A stretch of 64,000 bases of DNA from Aquamicrobium sp. (GTDB taxonomy: Bacteria > Pseudomonadota > Alphaproteobacteria > Rhizobiales > Rhizobiaceae), in the NCBI GenBank assembly GCA_019739225.1, contig JAHHDT010000001.1, forward strand, positions 806,001-870,000, read 5' to 3'. The translations under genes were made by a program, and so were the position numbers. A model generated the notes under the pieces. The model did no database searches. It saw only the letters and a program-made list of their open reading frames with translations, and was not told the DNA's origin. Positions within the stretch are counted from its first letter, which is position 1, and each line of letters begins with the position of its first letter. Of this stretch, positions 1 through 10,566 are shown piece by piece.

Positions 1-96
1 CCACTTCAGCCGGTGAAGCTGCAGGGCTGCAATCTCGTCGCGCGAAGAAATCTCGATCGGATCGAGATCTTCCTTTCGTGGCGTCAAATCCTTCAT
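1..96 (-). CDS. paaK: Phenylacetate-CoA ligase, N-terminal fragment (cut by window edge)
   Basis: Only the first 32 codons are inside the window. The peptide starts MKDLTPRKEDLDPIEISSRD and continues into DEIAALQLHRLKW, which is the usual opening of phenylacetate-CoA ligases; the enzyme activates phenylacetate with CoA and ATP as the first step of the paa pathway. A strong ribosome site (GGGAGGAG) lies a few bases before the ATG. It follows paaI on the same strand with a gap of 28 bases, so the two are probably cotranscribed. The AMP-binding core is outside the window, so identity rests on the N-terminus and the neighbours. Confidence 0.8.
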   Translation of the reverse strand, partial: MKDLTPRKEDLDPIEISSRDEIAALQLHRLKW

Positions 97-124
97 CGTC
101 TCCTCCCGAAACGCTCGCCGAGCG

Positions 125-556
125 CTACCCCTCGAAATGCCTGCCGTCGATCACGCGCGACGCCCCGCGAAACTCGGCGATCACCTTGCCGGCCGCATCG
201 CTCACCGTCACGTCGTAGAGCCCCGAGCGCCCCGCCCGCGTCACTTCCCGCGCAACCGCGGTCAGCCGCTCTCCAAGCTTGCCGGGCCGCAGAAAGCTGA
301 TCGTGTTGTGCTGCGCGACCGCAAGTTGGTTGTAGGAGTTGCAGGCGAACGCGAAGGCGCTGTCGGCCAGCGTGAAGATGTAGCCGCCGTGGCAAATGTC
401 GTGGCCGTTGGTGTGGTGCTTCTCGACGGTGAACGAGGTGGTCGCCGTGCCGGGCCCCACGGCATCAAGGCTCATGCCAAGCCATTTCGACGCGTCGTCC
501 CGCGCCCACATGGCTTGCGCGCTGCGTTGCGCGATTTCCTCTGCCGAAAGCCCCAT
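125..556 (-). CDS. paaI: Hydroxyphenylacetyl-CoA thioesterase PaaI
   Basis: A 143-residue hotdog-fold thioesterase. It is thought to release CoA from dead-end (hydroxy)phenylacetyl-CoA intermediates of the phenylacetate pathway. The motif NGHDICHGGYIFTLAD (about residues 50-65) carries the conserved catalytic Asp (Asp65) in the place of Asp61 in E. coli PaaI, and the length is normal for the family. The reading frame stays open upstream, but the ATG at 556 is preferred: it has GGGAGGAT just before it and gives the family-standard start MGLSAEEIAQRSAQAMW. It is followed by paaK and faces a P450 gene across a short divergent promoter region. Confidence 0.92.
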   Translation of the reverse strand: MGLSAEEIAQRSAQAMWARDDASKWLGMSLDAVGPGTATTSFTVEKHHTNGHDICHGGYIFTLADSAFAFACNSYNQLAVAQHNTISFLRPGKLGERLTAVAREVTRAGRSGLYDVTVSDAAGKVIAEFRGASRVIDGRHFEG

Positions 557-599
557 GCGATCCTCCCTTCGCGGACTGGTGAGAAGACTTGCATAAACC

Positions 600-611
600 G
601 ACCGGCCGGTC
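600..611. promoter_or_regulatory. Perfect palindrome in the paaI/P450 divergent promoter (TetR-type operator candidate)
   Basis: GACCGGCCGGTC is a perfect 12-base inverted repeat in the 91-base gap between the divergent paaI and P450 starts. Short GC-rich palindromes built on ACCG/CGGT are typical of TetR-family regulators of phenylacetate genes in proteobacteria. No such regulator is visible in the window, so the bound protein is inferred. Confidence 0.5.
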
Positions 612-647
612 AATAATACTTGGAATTGCATCGCGGAGGAGAATTCG

Positions 648-1877
648 GTGCAGATTGACGCAGCAACATCCGACGCCGCGCTGGCGGCGCGTTTCGACAT
701 CAATGCCTTGCCGCAAGGCTTCGCGAACGACCCCTTCCCCACCTATCGCGCGCTGCTCGAGCACGCGCCGGTCAAGCGTTTCGCCGACGGCTCGGTGATG
801 CTGTCACGCTATGCCGATCTCGACCGCGTCTATCGCGACACCAAGGCGTTCTCGTCCGACAAGAAGGTCGAGTTCCTGCCGAAATTCGGCGCAACACCGC
901 TCTACGAGCACCACACGACCAGCCTCGTCTTCAACGACCCGCCGCTGCACACGCGCGTGCGCAAGATCATGATGGGGGCGCTGACGCCGCGTGCGATCTC
1001 GGCGATGGGGCCCGGACTGATTGCGCTGGTCGATGGCCTGTTAGACCGCATGGCCATGAAGGACAACGTCGACCTGATCGAGGACTTTGCCGCAGCCATC
1101 CCGATCGAGGTGATCGGCAATCTGTTCGTAATGCCGCACGAGGAGCGTGGGCCTCTGCGCGATTGGTCGCTCGCGATCCTCGGCGCGCTCGAACCCACCT
1201 TGACGCCGCAGCAGCAGGAGATCGGCAATCGCGCCGTCACCGACTTCAAGGCCTATCTGGCCGACCTCGCCGCGCGCCGCCGGAAGGAGCCCGGCGATCC
1301 GGCGACCGACGTGCTGACCAGACTCATCAACGGTAACGAGGGCGAGCAGCTTTCCGACGTCGAACTTCTGCAGAACTGCATCTTCATCCTCAATGCCGGC
1401 CACGAGACGACCACCAACCTGATCGGCAACGCGCTGTTCGAACTGCTCGAATGGCCTGAGGAGAAGCGCCGGCTGGAGGCCGATCCCGGCCTGATCGACA
1501 CCGCCGTGGACGAATTCCTGCGCTTCCAGTCGCCGAACCAGCTCGGCAACCGGATGACCACGGAGCCCGTCGAGTTGCACGGCGAGGAGATTGCCGCCGG
1601 CACCCGCATCCACCTGTGCATCGGCGCAGCCAATCGCGACCCACGCCAGTATGACTGGCCGGACCGCCTCGACCTGACTCGCAAGCCGAACCGGCACCTT
1701 GCCTTTGCGCAGGGGCCGCATCTTTGCGCGGGCTTCTCGCTGGCGCGGATGGAAGGCCGCATCGCAATCTCGCGCTTCCTGCAACGGTTCCCGAACTACA
1801 GGCTGGCCGGCACCCCGCAGCGCACCGGCCGCGTCCGCTTCAGGGGCTTTTCGCATCTGCCGGCAGAGGTTGGGTGA
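648..1877 (+). CDS. Cytochrome P450
   Basis: A 409-residue soluble bacterial class P450. The I-helix oxygen-binding motif reads AGHETTTN, the ExxR region lies further on, and the heme-binding loop reads FAQGPHLCAGFSLAR with the proximal cysteine at about residue 360. The start is GTG, with GGAGGAG eight bases upstream. It is followed 32 bases later by paaZ on the same strand and is divergent from paaI, so it is likely coexpressed with phenylacetate genes, yet no P450 step belongs to the classical pathway. It may feed an aromatic substrate into the pathway; the substrate cannot be read from the sequence. No ferredoxin gene is adjacent; a ferredoxin-reductase-like gene lies far away at 53.2 kb. 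Confidence 0.93.
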   Translation: MQIDAATSDAALAARFDINALPQGFANDPFPTYRALLEHAPVKRFADGSVMLSRYADLDRVYRDTKAFSSDKKVEFLPKFGATPLYEHHTTSLVFNDPPLHTRVRKIMMGALTPRAISAMGPGLIALVDGLLDRMAMKDNVDLIEDFAAAIPIEVIGNLFVMPHEERGPLRDWSLAILGALEPTLTPQQQEIGNRAVTDFKAYLADLAARRRKEPGDPATDVLTRLINGNEGEQLSDVELLQNCIFILNAGHETTTNLIGNALFELLEWPEEKRRLEADPGLIDTAVDEFLRFQSPNQLGNRMTTEPVELHGEEIAAGTRIHLCIGAANRDPRQYDWPDRLDLTRKPNRHLAFAQGPHLCAGFSLARMEGRIAISRFLQRFPNYRLAGTPQRTGRVRFRGFSHLPAEVG

Positions 1878-1909
1878 ATGGAAAGCCGCGTCTCGACAAG
1901 GAGTAACCG

Positions 1910-3940
1910 ATGACCATCCTCCCCCTTCACAGCTATGCCGCCGGCCGCTGGATCGGGCCGGCCGGCAACATCTTGACGCTGCGGAGCGCCGTAACGGGCG
2001 AGCCGGTAGCCGAGATCGGCGGCGGCGGGCTCGACTATGCCGGCATGGCCGAACATGCCCGGCGGACAGGCGGCCCCGCCCTACGGGCCATGACCTTCCA
2101 CCAGCGCGCAGCGATGCTGAAGGCGCTCGCGCAATATCTGAACGAGCGCCGCGACCCGCTCTACGAGCTCTCCTACGAGACGGGCGCGACCAAGGCGGAT
2201 TCGATGATCGACATCGACGGCGGCATCGGCACGCTGTTCGTCTATGCCTCCAAGGGCAAGCGCGAGCTGCCGGACGACACGATCTATGTCGATGGCGCGC
2301 TTGAGCAGCTTTCGCGTGGCGGCAACTTCCTCGGCCAGCATGTCGCGACCTCGCTGCAGGGCGTCGCCGTCCATATCAACGCGTTCAATTTTCCCGTCTG
2401 GGGCATGCTGGAAAAACTGGCGCCCACCCTGCTTGCCGGCGTGCCGGCCATCGTCAAGCCGGCCTCGGCCACGGCGTGGCTCACCGAGGCAGCATTCCGC
2501 ATGATGATCGAATCCGGCCTGCTGCCGGAAGGTGCCGTGCAACTCATTGCCGGCCCGACCGGCGACCTGCTCGACCGTCTCGGCTGCCAGGACGTGGTGT
2601 CCTTCACCGGCTCGGCCGCTACAGCCGGAATGCTGCGCGCCAATCCTAGGCTGATCGCGAATTCCGTGCGCTTCATCGCCGAGCAGGATTCGCTCAACGC
2701 CTCGATCCTTGGGCCCGATGCGTCCCCCGGCACGCCGGAATTCGACGCCTTCGTCAAGGAAGTGCATCGCGAGATGACGGCCAAGGCCGGCCAGAAATGC
2801 ACGGCCATGCGCCGGCTCATAGTGCCCGCCGCCCACCGGAACGCTGTCATCGAGGCGGTCGCCGACAGGCTGGCGAAGACCGTGATCGGCAACCCGCGAG
2901 ACGAGGCAACGCGCATGGGCGCGCTCGCCAGCCTCGCCCAGCGCGACGATGTCCGCGAAAAGGTTGAAGCAATCGCCCGCGAGGCGCGCCTCGTCCATGG
3001 CGATCCGCAAAAGGTCGACGTCAGCGGAGCCGATGCCGAGAAGGGCGCCTTCATCTCGCCGTTGCTGTTTGCCTGCGACGACCCGGACGGTGCCGAGGGC
3101 ATCCATGCCGTTGAGGCCTTTGGCCCCGTCTCCACGGTTATGGGCTATCGCGACATCGCTCACGCGGCAGCACTTGCCAATCGCGGCGGCGGCTCGCTTG
3201 TGGCCTCGGTGTTCACGCGCGACCACGCGGTGGCGCGGCAGGTGGTGGAGGTCGCCGGGGCGTTCCACGGCCGGCTCTATTTCGCAAACCGCGACACCGG
3301 CAAGGAGGCGACCGGCCACGGCTCCCCCCTGCCCCACATGGTGCATGGCGGGCCGGGACGCGCGGGCGGCGGCGAGGAGATGGGCGGCATTCGTGGCGTC
3401 ATGCACTACATGCAGCGCACCGCGATCCAAGCGAGTCCTGACCTGATGACCGGCATCACCGGGGGCTGGGTGGCAGGCGCGAAGACGCTGGAGAAGGATC
3501 GCCATCCGTTCCGGTTGCGCTTTCCGGAACTGGAAATCGGCCACACGTTGTGGACGCAGAACCGGCAAGTCACTCTTGAGGACATCGAGCATTTCGCCGA
3601 TTTCACCGGCGATACCTTCTACGCGCACATGGACGAGGAAGCGGCGAAGGCGAACCCCTTCTTTCCCGGCCGCGTCGCACACGGCTATCTTATCCTGTCC
3701 TTCGCCGCCGGGCTTTTCGTCGATCCCGCGCCCGGACCGGTGCTGGCGAATTACGGCCTGGACAATTTGCGCTTCATGAAACCGGTTTCGCCCGGCGACA
3801 GCCTCAAGGTACGGCTGACGGCGAAGACGAAAACGCGGCGCAACGACGAATATGGCGAGGTGCGCTGGGACGTCGCGGTGGTCAATCAGGACGGCGAAGA
3901 GGTCGCCGGCTACGAACTCCTGACCATGAACGCGATGTAG
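1910..3940 (+). CDS. paaZ: Bifunctional oxepin-CoA hydrolase / 3-oxo-5,6-dehydrosuberyl-CoA semialdehyde dehydrogenase
   Basis: A 676-residue fusion. The N-terminal aldehyde dehydrogenase domain (about 1-520) has the SFTGSAATA loop and the active-site cysteine in [10 protein letters not shown] (Cys297, close to Cys295 of E. coli PaaZ). The C-terminal MaoC-type hydratase domain (about 535-676) has [20 protein letters not shown] written here as [20 protein letters not shown] and the GRVAHGY motif. Together they open the oxepin ring of phenylacetyl-CoA degradation and oxidise the reactive aldehyde. AAGGAGTAACCG precedes the ATG. It is the second gene after the P450. The ring epoxidase (paaABCDE) is not in the window. 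Confidence 0.95.
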   Translation: MTILPLHSYAAGRWIGPAGNILTLRSAVTGEPVAEIGGGGLDYAGMAEHARRTGGPALRAMTFHQRAAMLKALAQYLNERRDPLYELSYETGATKADSMIDIDGGIGTLFVYASKGKRELPDDTIYVDGALEQLSRGGNFLGQHVATSLQGVAVHINAFNFPVWGMLEKLAPTLLAGVPAIVKPASATAWLTEAAFRMMIESGLLPEGAVQLIAGPTGDLLDRLGCQDVVSFTGSAATAGMLRANPRLIANSVRFIAEQDSLNASILGPDASPGTPEFDAFVKEVHREMTAKAGQKCTAMRRLIVPAAHRNAVIEAVADRLAKTVIGNPRDEATRMGALASLAQRDDVREKVEAIAREARLVHGDPQKVDVSGADAEKGAFISPLLFACDDPDGAEGIHAVEAFGPVSTVMGYRDIAHAAALANRGGGSLVASVFTRDHAVARQVVEVAGAFHGRLYFANRDTGKEATGHGSPLPHMVHGGPGRAGGGEEMGGIRGVMHYMQRTAIQASPDLMTGITGGWVAGAKTLEKDRHPFRLRFPELEIGHTLWTQNRQVTLEDIEHFADFTGDTFYAHMDEEAAKANPFFPGRVAHGYLILSFAAGLFVDPAPGPVLANYGLDNLRFMKPVSPGDSLKVRLTAKTKTRRNDEYGEVRWDVAVVNQDGEEVAGYELLTMNAM

Positions 3941-3964
3941 TCGTACAGCGACGAGCAACCTCAA

Positions 3965-3992
3965 CAAAAAAGGGCGGCCCTGGAGCCGCCCT
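3965..3992. terminator. Bidirectional rho-independent terminator between paaZ and the chemoreceptor gene
   Basis: AGGGCGGC (3971-3978) pairs with GCCGCCCT (3985-3992) around a six-base loop. Read on the minus strand the stem is followed by a run of T, so it is a strong terminator for the chemoreceptor gene; it may also stop paaZ transcription. Confidence 0.8.
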
Positions 3993-4016
3993 GATTCTTC
4001 CCGTCGTACGTGACCG

Positions 4017-5984
4017 CTATTCCGCAGCCACGACGCCGCCGAAGGCGCCTGCGACGCGCTGGCCGAGCACTCTGGCAGGCGAAGGGACAGAAGCGCTGTA
4101 ATCGTCCGCCTCGCGCACGCTGGCCCCGCCCTCGACCTTGAAGTGCGAAATGAGCTGGGTGAGGCTGGCGGACTCGCTCGACAGGCGATGCGTCGCCGCC
4201 GTCGTCTCCTCCACCATCGCCGCATTGCGCTGGGTGACCTGATCCATCTGGTTCATGGCGGTGTTGATCTCGGAGAGCCCCGTCGACTGCTCGCCGGCAG
4301 CGCTCGCGATCGAATGGACATGCTCGTTGATGTGCACGACATGCGCCTGGATCGTGTCGAGCGCCTCGCCGGTCGCCGTGACAAGACGCACCCCGGTGGA
4401 GACTTCCTCGCCGGACTTGGTGATGAGGTCCTTGATGTCCTTGGCGGCCGTTGCCGAACGCTGGGCGAGTTCGCGCACTTCCTGCGCCACCACGGCAAAG
4501 CCCCTGCCCGCCTCTCCGGCCCGCGCCGCCTCGACACCCGCATTGAGCGCCAGGAGGTTGGTCTGGAAGGCAATCTCATCGATCAGGCTGATGATCTGGC
4601 CGATCTCGCCCGATGCCTGCTCGATGCGGCTCATGGCGCTGACGGCCTCGGCCACCACCTTCGTAGACTGCTCGGTCGAGCGACGGGCCTCGTCGACCAT
4701 CCGGCTTGCCTCCTGCGCGCGATCGGTCGACTCGCGCACCGTTGCGGTGATCTCGTCGAGCGCGGCGGAAGTCTCCTCCAGGGAGGCAGCCTGCTGTTCG
4801 GTGCGCCGCGACAGGTCGTCCGCAGCCGAGCGCAGCTCGACGGTATTGGAACCGATCGTGTCTGAGGTGATACGAACGTCGCGCAACACACTACGCAGCG
4901 TCTGCATGGTGGAATTGACGTTGTGCTGCAGTTCCTCGAACGCGCCCTGGAAATTGCCGTTCATGCTCTGGGTCAGATCGCCCTCGGCAAGGCTGGCCAC
5001 CACGCGGCGAACCTCGGCGATGCCCGTGTCGACGCTGGTCACCAGCTCGTTGACGCTCGCCGCGAAACGGTTGAGGTCGGCGTCCTGATAGTCCTTCGTG
5101 ATGCGGCGGTCGAAATTGCCCTGCACGGCGCTGGCGACCACTTCGGCGATGCTGGTCTGCAGGTCGGCGCTCTTCGCCTGAAGGGCTGCTTCCTGTGCGT
5201 TCAGCTCTCGCACCTTGAGGGCGTTCTGCTTGAACACCTCGACGGCCTTGGCCATCTCGCCGATCTCGTCCTTGCGGCCGGCAAACGGGATGTCCGTTTC
5301 AAGCTTGCCTTCGGCGAGCATCTTCATGGTTCCTGTCAGGCTTCTGATCGGGCGGCTGAGCTGGGCGGTCCCGATATAGGCGGCCGCACCCGCGCCGGCG
5401 GCGAGGCCGACGAGAACCACCGCCCCGATGAGGATCGCCATGCGTGTCTGGAACGACGCAAGATCGACCTTCATGTCGGCGAGAACCTGCTGGTCGCGAT
5501 TGACCACGGCGTCGATTTCCGCCTGAAACGCCTTGCGATTGGCGCGGTTTTCCTCGTTGTTGCCCTGGATGTTGGCATCCGCCGGGCTCACCTCGGTGCC
5601 GAGGCGTGCGGTTTCGGCCCGGAAGGCGCGAAACTCGGCGGAGCGGTCCACGACCGCGTTGAAATCGGCGAGCCCTTCGGTGTCGACCAGCGGCCGCCAC
5701 TGCGCCAGCAACGCATCCATCTGGTCGAGCCAGCGATAGATCCCCTTGGCGAACTGCTCAGCCTGATCCGTTGTCTGCGATGCATAGATGCCGCGCGCAT
5801 CCATCACCACGGCGGTAACCGTGCGGTTGAGGCGTTCGCCGAGATAGGCACGCTCCGACACGTTTTCCAGCGCGGCCAGGCGCGCATTGTATTCGTTGAG
5901 CGTGTAGACGGCCATGCCGCCGATCGCCACTGCGACCAGACCCATCAGGCCGACGATCGCATAAATCTTGCTACCAATCTTCAT
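4017..5984 (-). CDS. Methyl-accepting chemotaxis protein (transmembrane chemoreceptor)
   Basis: A 655-residue chemoreceptor. It has a first membrane helix at about 7-29, a periplasmic sensor segment of about 150 residues with no PAS or Cache signature that I can recognise, a second helix at about 182-206, a HAMP domain (about 208-262), a second HAMP-like stretch, and a long coiled-coil signalling domain with the conserved hairpin region [20 protein letters not shown]. The C-terminus ends VVAAE, with no CheR-binding NWETF-type pentapeptide. The ATG at 5984 is chosen because it starts right before the first membrane helix; a 47-codon upstream extension is not protein-like. It stands alone, with no other chemotaxis genes nearby; the ligand is unknown. 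Confidence 0.93.
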   Translation of the reverse strand: MKIGSKIYAIVGLMGLVAVAIGGMAVYTLNEYNARLAALENVSERAYLGERLNRTVTAVVMDARGIYASQTTDQAEQFAKGIYRWLDQMDALLAQWRPLVDTEGLADFNAVVDRSAEFRAFRAETARLGTEVSPADANIQGNNEENRANRKAFQAEIDAVVNRDQQVLADMKVDLASFQTRMAILIGAVVLVGLAAGAGAAAYIGTAQLSRPIRSLTGTMKMLAEGKLETDIPFAGRKDEIGEMAKAVEVFKQNALKVRELNAQEAALQAKSADLQTSIAEVVASAVQGNFDRRITKDYQDADLNRFAASVNELVTSVDTGIAEVRRVVASLAEGDLTQSMNGNFQGAFEELQHNVNSTMQTLRSVLRDVRITSDTIGSNTVELRSAADDLSRRTEQQAASLEETSAALDEITATVRESTDRAQEASRMVDEARRSTEQSTKVVAEAVSAMSRIEQASGEIGQIISLIDEIAFQTNLLALNAGVEAARAGEAGRGFAVVAQEVRELAQRSATAAKDIKDLITKSGEEVSTGVRLVTATGEALDTIQAHVVHINEHVHSIASAAGEQSTGLSEINTAMNQMDQVTQRNAAMVEETTAATHRLSSESASLTQLISHFKVEGGASVREADDYSASVPSPARVLGQRVAGAFGGVVAAE

Positions 5985-6221
5985 GGCAGAACCCCCAATC
6001 TCCGGATCCTTACGGATCCTTATCGCCCTACCCCGCCACTGGCGGGAAGACGCGCGTGTCCAAGGTCGCGCCGTAGACACACATTGGTGTCGGCAGCGGA
6101 CCGATCTTGCCCGTCCGCTGCCCACTAGGGAGATTTTTGGTTAAGCTTGACTTAAATTAGAACCAGCAGAGACGAATTGTGGCGCAAAAGCGGCATGACG
6201 CTACGGAATCCGCAACCTCCG

Positions 6222-7286
6222 TCAGGTGCCGTGCGGCTGGAACGTCGTCGAAGACACCAGTTGATCGGCCGTGCGAAGTGCCGATGCGGTCGCGACCACC
6301 ATCTGCGGCAGAGTCAGCCATTCCATTGTCCAGGCAGCACCCGAGCGCTCGTTTTCATGCACCATCGCATGGTGCATGCCGGCAACCAGCGTTGCATTGA
6401 ACCGGGCGAGCGCCACCAGGGTCTCCGCCCCGACGGGATTGACCTTGTGCGGCATGGCGGACGAGCCGCCGCCGGAGGAAAGCTTCACCTCGCCCACCTC
6501 CGATTGCGCCATCAGAGCCACATCCTGTCCCATCTTGCCGAGGCTTCCGGTCACGAGCGAAAGCCAGGAGGCAAATGCAACGATCCCGTCGCGTTCGCTG
6601 TGGCGCGCGCGGGACAGTGCCCGCAGCCCGAGCTTTTCGGCCAGCCGTCGGGTGACGGCCGGTGCCGCATCGCCAAGCTTCTCCAACGTCCCCACCGCGC
6701 CACCGAAATGCAGGACGCATACATCGTCGCGAACAGCCCCAAGCCTTTCGCGATGCCGCTCCAGCGGCTCGCGCCAGCTTGCGATCTTGCGCGAGGCAGA
6801 TACGGGGATTGCCGCCTGCATGCGGGTATGCGCCATCGTCTCGATGGCGCCGTCCCGTGCCTCGAGCCCGCCAAGCTGCTCGACCACCGCGTCCAGCCGC
6901 GCATCGATGATGTCTATCGCATCCTTGAGCCTTATGGCCAGGCTGGTGTCGATAACGTCCTGGCTCGTCGCCCCGAAATGAACCCGACTGGCATGGGGCT
7001 CCCCCACCGCCACGCGAAGCTGGCGCACCAGTTCCGGCACCACCACGCCATCGCGCGCCACCCCTGCCCGCAGCCGGTCCATGTCGGGTTCGAATGTGTC
7101 GAGGGCCGCTGCAATTACGGCTGCCGCACCGCTGTCTATCAGCCCCTCCTCGGCCTCGGCTGCAGCAAGTGCCGTCTCGAAGGCCAACATCGCAGCGATG
7201 TCCGCTTGCGCGGAAAAGCACGAGACGACCTCCTCGTCACCGAGCAGCCCCGAAAGGAATGGATGGTCGAAAGGCGAAACGGTCAC
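6222..7286 (-). CDS. pcaB: 3-carboxy-cis,cis-muconate cycloisomerase
   Basis: A 354-residue member of the fumarase/aspartase superfamily with the signature GGGSSAMPHKVNP near residue 270. PcaB converts 3-carboxy-cis,cis-muconate, the product of protocatechuate 3,4-dioxygenase, into 4-carboxymuconolactone. The start MTVSPFDHPFLSGLLGDEE is standard. It is the last gene of the leftward pob/pca operon but is separated from pcaG by 212 bases filled with a pair of inverted repeats. It is somewhat shorter than pseudomonad PcaB (about 450), as is usual in rhizobial homologues. Confidence 0.94.
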   Translation of the reverse strand: MTVSPFDHPFLSGLLGDEEVVSCFSAQADIAAMLAFETALAAAEAEEGLIDSGAAAVIAAALDTFEPDMDRLRAGVARDGVVVPELVRQLRVAVGEPHASRVHFGATSQDVIDTSLAIRLKDAIDIIDARLDAVVEQLGGLEARDGAIETMAHTRMQAAIPVSASRKIASWREPLERHRERLGAVRDDVCVLHFGGAVGTLEKLGDAAPAVTRRLAEKLGLRALSRARHSERDGIVAFASWLSLVTGSLGKMGQDVALMAQSEVGEVKLSSGGGSSAMPHKVNPVGAETLVALARFNATLVAGMHHAMVHENERSGAAWTMEWLTLPQMVVATASALRTADQLVSSTTFQPHGT

Positions 7287-7326
7287 GGGTTCATACCAGC
7301 AGCAAAGATACAGGTGGAAATTGGGT

Positions 7327-7459
7327 GTGCGTCCTTCGAGGCTCGCTTCGCTCGCACCTCAGGATGAGGACCGTAGTACATCGAGCCCGCCGGGAGTGGG
7401 TCGAGCAACCCACCTCCCTCATCCTGAGGTGCGAGCAGAGCGAGCCTCGAAGGACGCAC
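7327..7459. repeat. Two inverted copies of palindromic repeat family A (pcaB-pcaG gap)
   Basis: One 43-base copy reads from GTGCGTCCTTCGAGGCTCGC to CAGGATGAGG (7327-7369) and a second lies in the opposite direction at 7417-7459. The two could fold into one long hairpin inside the operon transcript. At least nine copies of the same unit occur in this window, always between genes. Confidence 0.9.
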
Positions 7460-7498
7460 GTTGCCCCGGCAGGTGTCAACCACCAGCGCTCAAGGCCA

Positions 7499-8113
7499 TC
7501 AGATGTCGAAGAAGACGGTTTCCTTCTCGCCCTGCAGATGAATGTCGAAACGATAGCCGCCTTCGACAGGCTCGGCCACCAGCGTCGGCAGCCGCACGCG
7601 ATGCTCGATACGGGCAAGCACCGGGTCCTCGGCATTGGCCGCATCCTCGTCACCGAAATACATGCGCGTGTGCAGGCCGATATTGATGCCCCGCGCGACG
7701 ATCCAGAAGGTGACGTGCGGGGCCATCAGCCGGCCGTCATTGAAGGGAACGCGGCCGGGCTTGACCGTCTCGAAACGGAATTCGCCCGACACCATGTCGG
7801 TCGCGCAGCGCCCCCAGCCGGTGAAGTTGGGGTCCGCCGCACCGCGCATCTCGGAGGGCGAATTGTAGAGACCGTCGGCATCGGCCTGCCAGATCTCGAC
7901 GAGCGCATCCCTCAGCGGGGTCCCGGTGCCGTCGAGCACGCGCCCGGTGATGGCAATGCGTTTCCCGCGCGTCTTGTCGTTGACCATGCTGGAGCCGAGG
8001 TCGTGCGGATAGACACCGTTGATTTCGGAGAAGTTCGGCGTCAGCCCGATATGAACGTAGGGACCGGCGGTCTGCGACGCGCTTTCCTTGAAGCGATTGA
8101 GCGGCTGGACCAT
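7499..8113 (-). CDS. pcaG: Protocatechuate 3,4-dioxygenase alpha subunit
   Basis: A 204-residue intradiol dioxygenase subunit. It pairs with PcaH to open the ring of protocatechuate between its two hydroxyl groups. It begins MVQPLNRFKESASQTAGPYV, the usual start, and has the beta-sandwich core motif GRVLDGTGTPLRDALVEIWQ. It lacks the iron-binding Tyr/His set found in the beta subunit, as expected for an alpha subunit. It starts two bases after the pcaH stop, so translation is probably coupled. The longer open frame upstream overlaps pcaH and was not used. Confidence 0.96.
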   Translation of the reverse strand: MVQPLNRFKESASQTAGPYVHIGLTPNFSEINGVYPHDLGSSMVNDKTRGKRIAITGRVLDGTGTPLRDALVEIWQADADGLYNSPSEMRGAADPNFTGWGRCATDMVSGEFRFETVKPGRVPFNDGRLMAPHVTFWIVARGINIGLHTRMYFGDEDAANAEDPVLARIEHRVRLPTLVAEPVEGGYRFDIHLQGEKETVFFDI

Positions 8114-8115
8114 GG

Positions 8116-8871
8116 TCAGTTCCCCTCCAGACGGTTTTCGAAGAGCGTGGAGCGGCGACCGCGCAGGACGATGTCGAACTTGTAGGCGCGGCTGTCCATC
8201 GGCGTCGTCGCGCTCATGTCGAGCGCTGCCGTCAGATCGGAGATCGCCGCGGGATCGTTGATCGTCTTGACGATCGGGCACAGTGGAATCATCGGGTCGC
8301 CCTCGAAATACATCTGGGTGATGAGCCGCTGCGCGAACCCATGCCCGAAGATCGAGAAGTGGATATGCGCCGGGCGCCAGTCGTTGGGACCATTCGGCCA
8401 GGGATATGGCCCCGGCTGCACGGTACGCAGGACATAGCCACCGTCCTCGTCGGTGATCGTGCGTCCGCAGCCGCCGAAATTCGGATCGAGCGGCGCGATA
8501 TAGCCCTCCTTCTTGTGGCGATAGCGCCCGCCGGCATTGGCCTGCCAGAATTCCAGCAGCGCGCCGGGCACACCCCTGCCACGCTCGTCGAGAACGCGGC
8601 CGTAGACGATGATGCGCGGACCGATGGCGCTCTCGCCGGGCTTCGCGAAATTATGGATGAGGTCGTTGTCGAGCGCGCCGAGAATATTGTGGCCGAAGAC
8701 CGGACCCGTGATTTCCGACAGCGTGTTGTCGAGCGACAGCAGCGCCTTCTGCGGCGAACGCAGCACGGAGGTCTTGTACCAGGGCGTATAGGCTTGCGGA
8801 TGCCACTCGCGGTCGCGCTGGAAGAATGCGCCCGTTTCCGGCTTGCGGTTCGAGAGCATGCCCTCGCTCAT
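8116..8871 (-). CDS. pcaH: Protocatechuate 3,4-dioxygenase beta subunit
   Basis: A 251-residue catalytic subunit of the non-heme Fe(III) intradiol dioxygenase. The four iron ligands are visible with the correct spacing: Tyr117 (GRYRHK), Tyr156 (PGPYPW), His169 and His171 (PAHIHF). It also has the family motif [20 protein letters not shown]. Its ATG overlaps the pcaC stop by four bases, and pcaG follows after two bases, so pcaC, pcaH and pcaG form a tightly coupled block. Confidence 0.97.
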   Translation of the reverse strand: MSEGMLSNRKPETGAFFQRDREWHPQAYTPWYKTSVLRSPQKALLSLDNTLSEITGPVFGHNILGALDNDLIHNFAKPGESAIGPRIIVYGRVLDERGRGVPGALLEFWQANAGGRYRHKKEGYIAPLDPNFGGCGRTITDEDGGYVLRTVQPGPYPWPNGPNDWRPAHIHFSIFGHGFAQRLITQMYFEGDPMIPLCPIVKTINDPAAISDLTAALDMSATTPMDSRAYKFDIVLRGRRSTLFENRLEGN

Positions 8872-9263
8872 TTGCCCTTCTCCTTGTCCATCTCGTCCAG
8901 TACGTGCTTGACGACCTTGATCGCGTGGTTGGCGCGCGGCACGCCGGCATAGATCGCAACGTGCAGCATGACTTCCAGGATGTCGTCACGCGTGGCGCCG
9001 GTGTTGGCCGTGGCGCGCGTGTGCAACGCCAGTTCCTCGAAATTGCCGAGGCCGGCCAGAAGCGCCAGCGTCATCATCGAGCGCTCACGCCGGGTGATCG
9101 TGTCACGCGACCACACATGCCCCCAGGCGGCCTCGGTGATGAGTTCCTGGAACGGCGCATCAAACGCCGTCTTTGCGGCCTCGGCGCGATCCACATGGGC
9201 ATTGCCAAGCACCGCCCGGCGTGTCGCCATGCCCTGTTCGTGCCGTTTCGGTTTTTCGTTCAT
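8868..9263 (-). CDS. pcaC: 4-carboxymuconolactone decarboxylase
   Basis: A 131-residue protein of the carboxymuconolactone decarboxylase family, starting [20 protein letters not shown]. It removes CO2 from 4-carboxymuconolactone to give the 3-oxoadipate enol-lactone. Motifs WGHVWSR and [15 protein letters not shown] match PcaC. The ATG at 9263 has GAGGATC in front of it; a start ten codons earlier is also open but has no better support. It is stand-alone, not fused to the PcaD hydrolase as in PcaL proteins, and pcaD is missing from this operon. Confidence 0.94.
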   Translation of the reverse strand: MNEKPKRHEQGMATRRAVLGNAHVDRAEAAKTAFDAPFQELITEAAWGHVWSRDTITRRERSMMTLALLAGLGNFEELALHTRATANTGATRDDILEVMLHVAIYAGVPRANHAIKVVKHVLDEMDKEKGK

Positions 9264-9273
9264 CGGTTGATCC

Positions 9274-10566
<1,293 letters not shown>

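Noticed and set aside
2081-4225. A 714-codon open frame on the minus strand opposite paaZ
   Set aside because: It runs antisense to a clearly conserved gene; its Arg/His-rich composition is typical of a shadow frame in GC-rich DNA.
4923-6128. A 401-codon plus-strand frame opposite the chemoreceptor gene
   Set aside because: No start or ribosome site supports it and its sequence mirrors the chemoreceptor coding strand.
7080-7110. A GGTTCGAAT-like stretch recalling a tRNA T-loop
   Set aside because: It lies inside the pcaB coding sequence with no acceptor or anticodon stem around it; I found no tRNA or rRNA gene in the window.
7327-7459. Possible CRISPR array from the repeated units
   Set aside because: The copies are inverted pairs scattered over 47 kb, with no direct repeats, regular spacers or cas genes.
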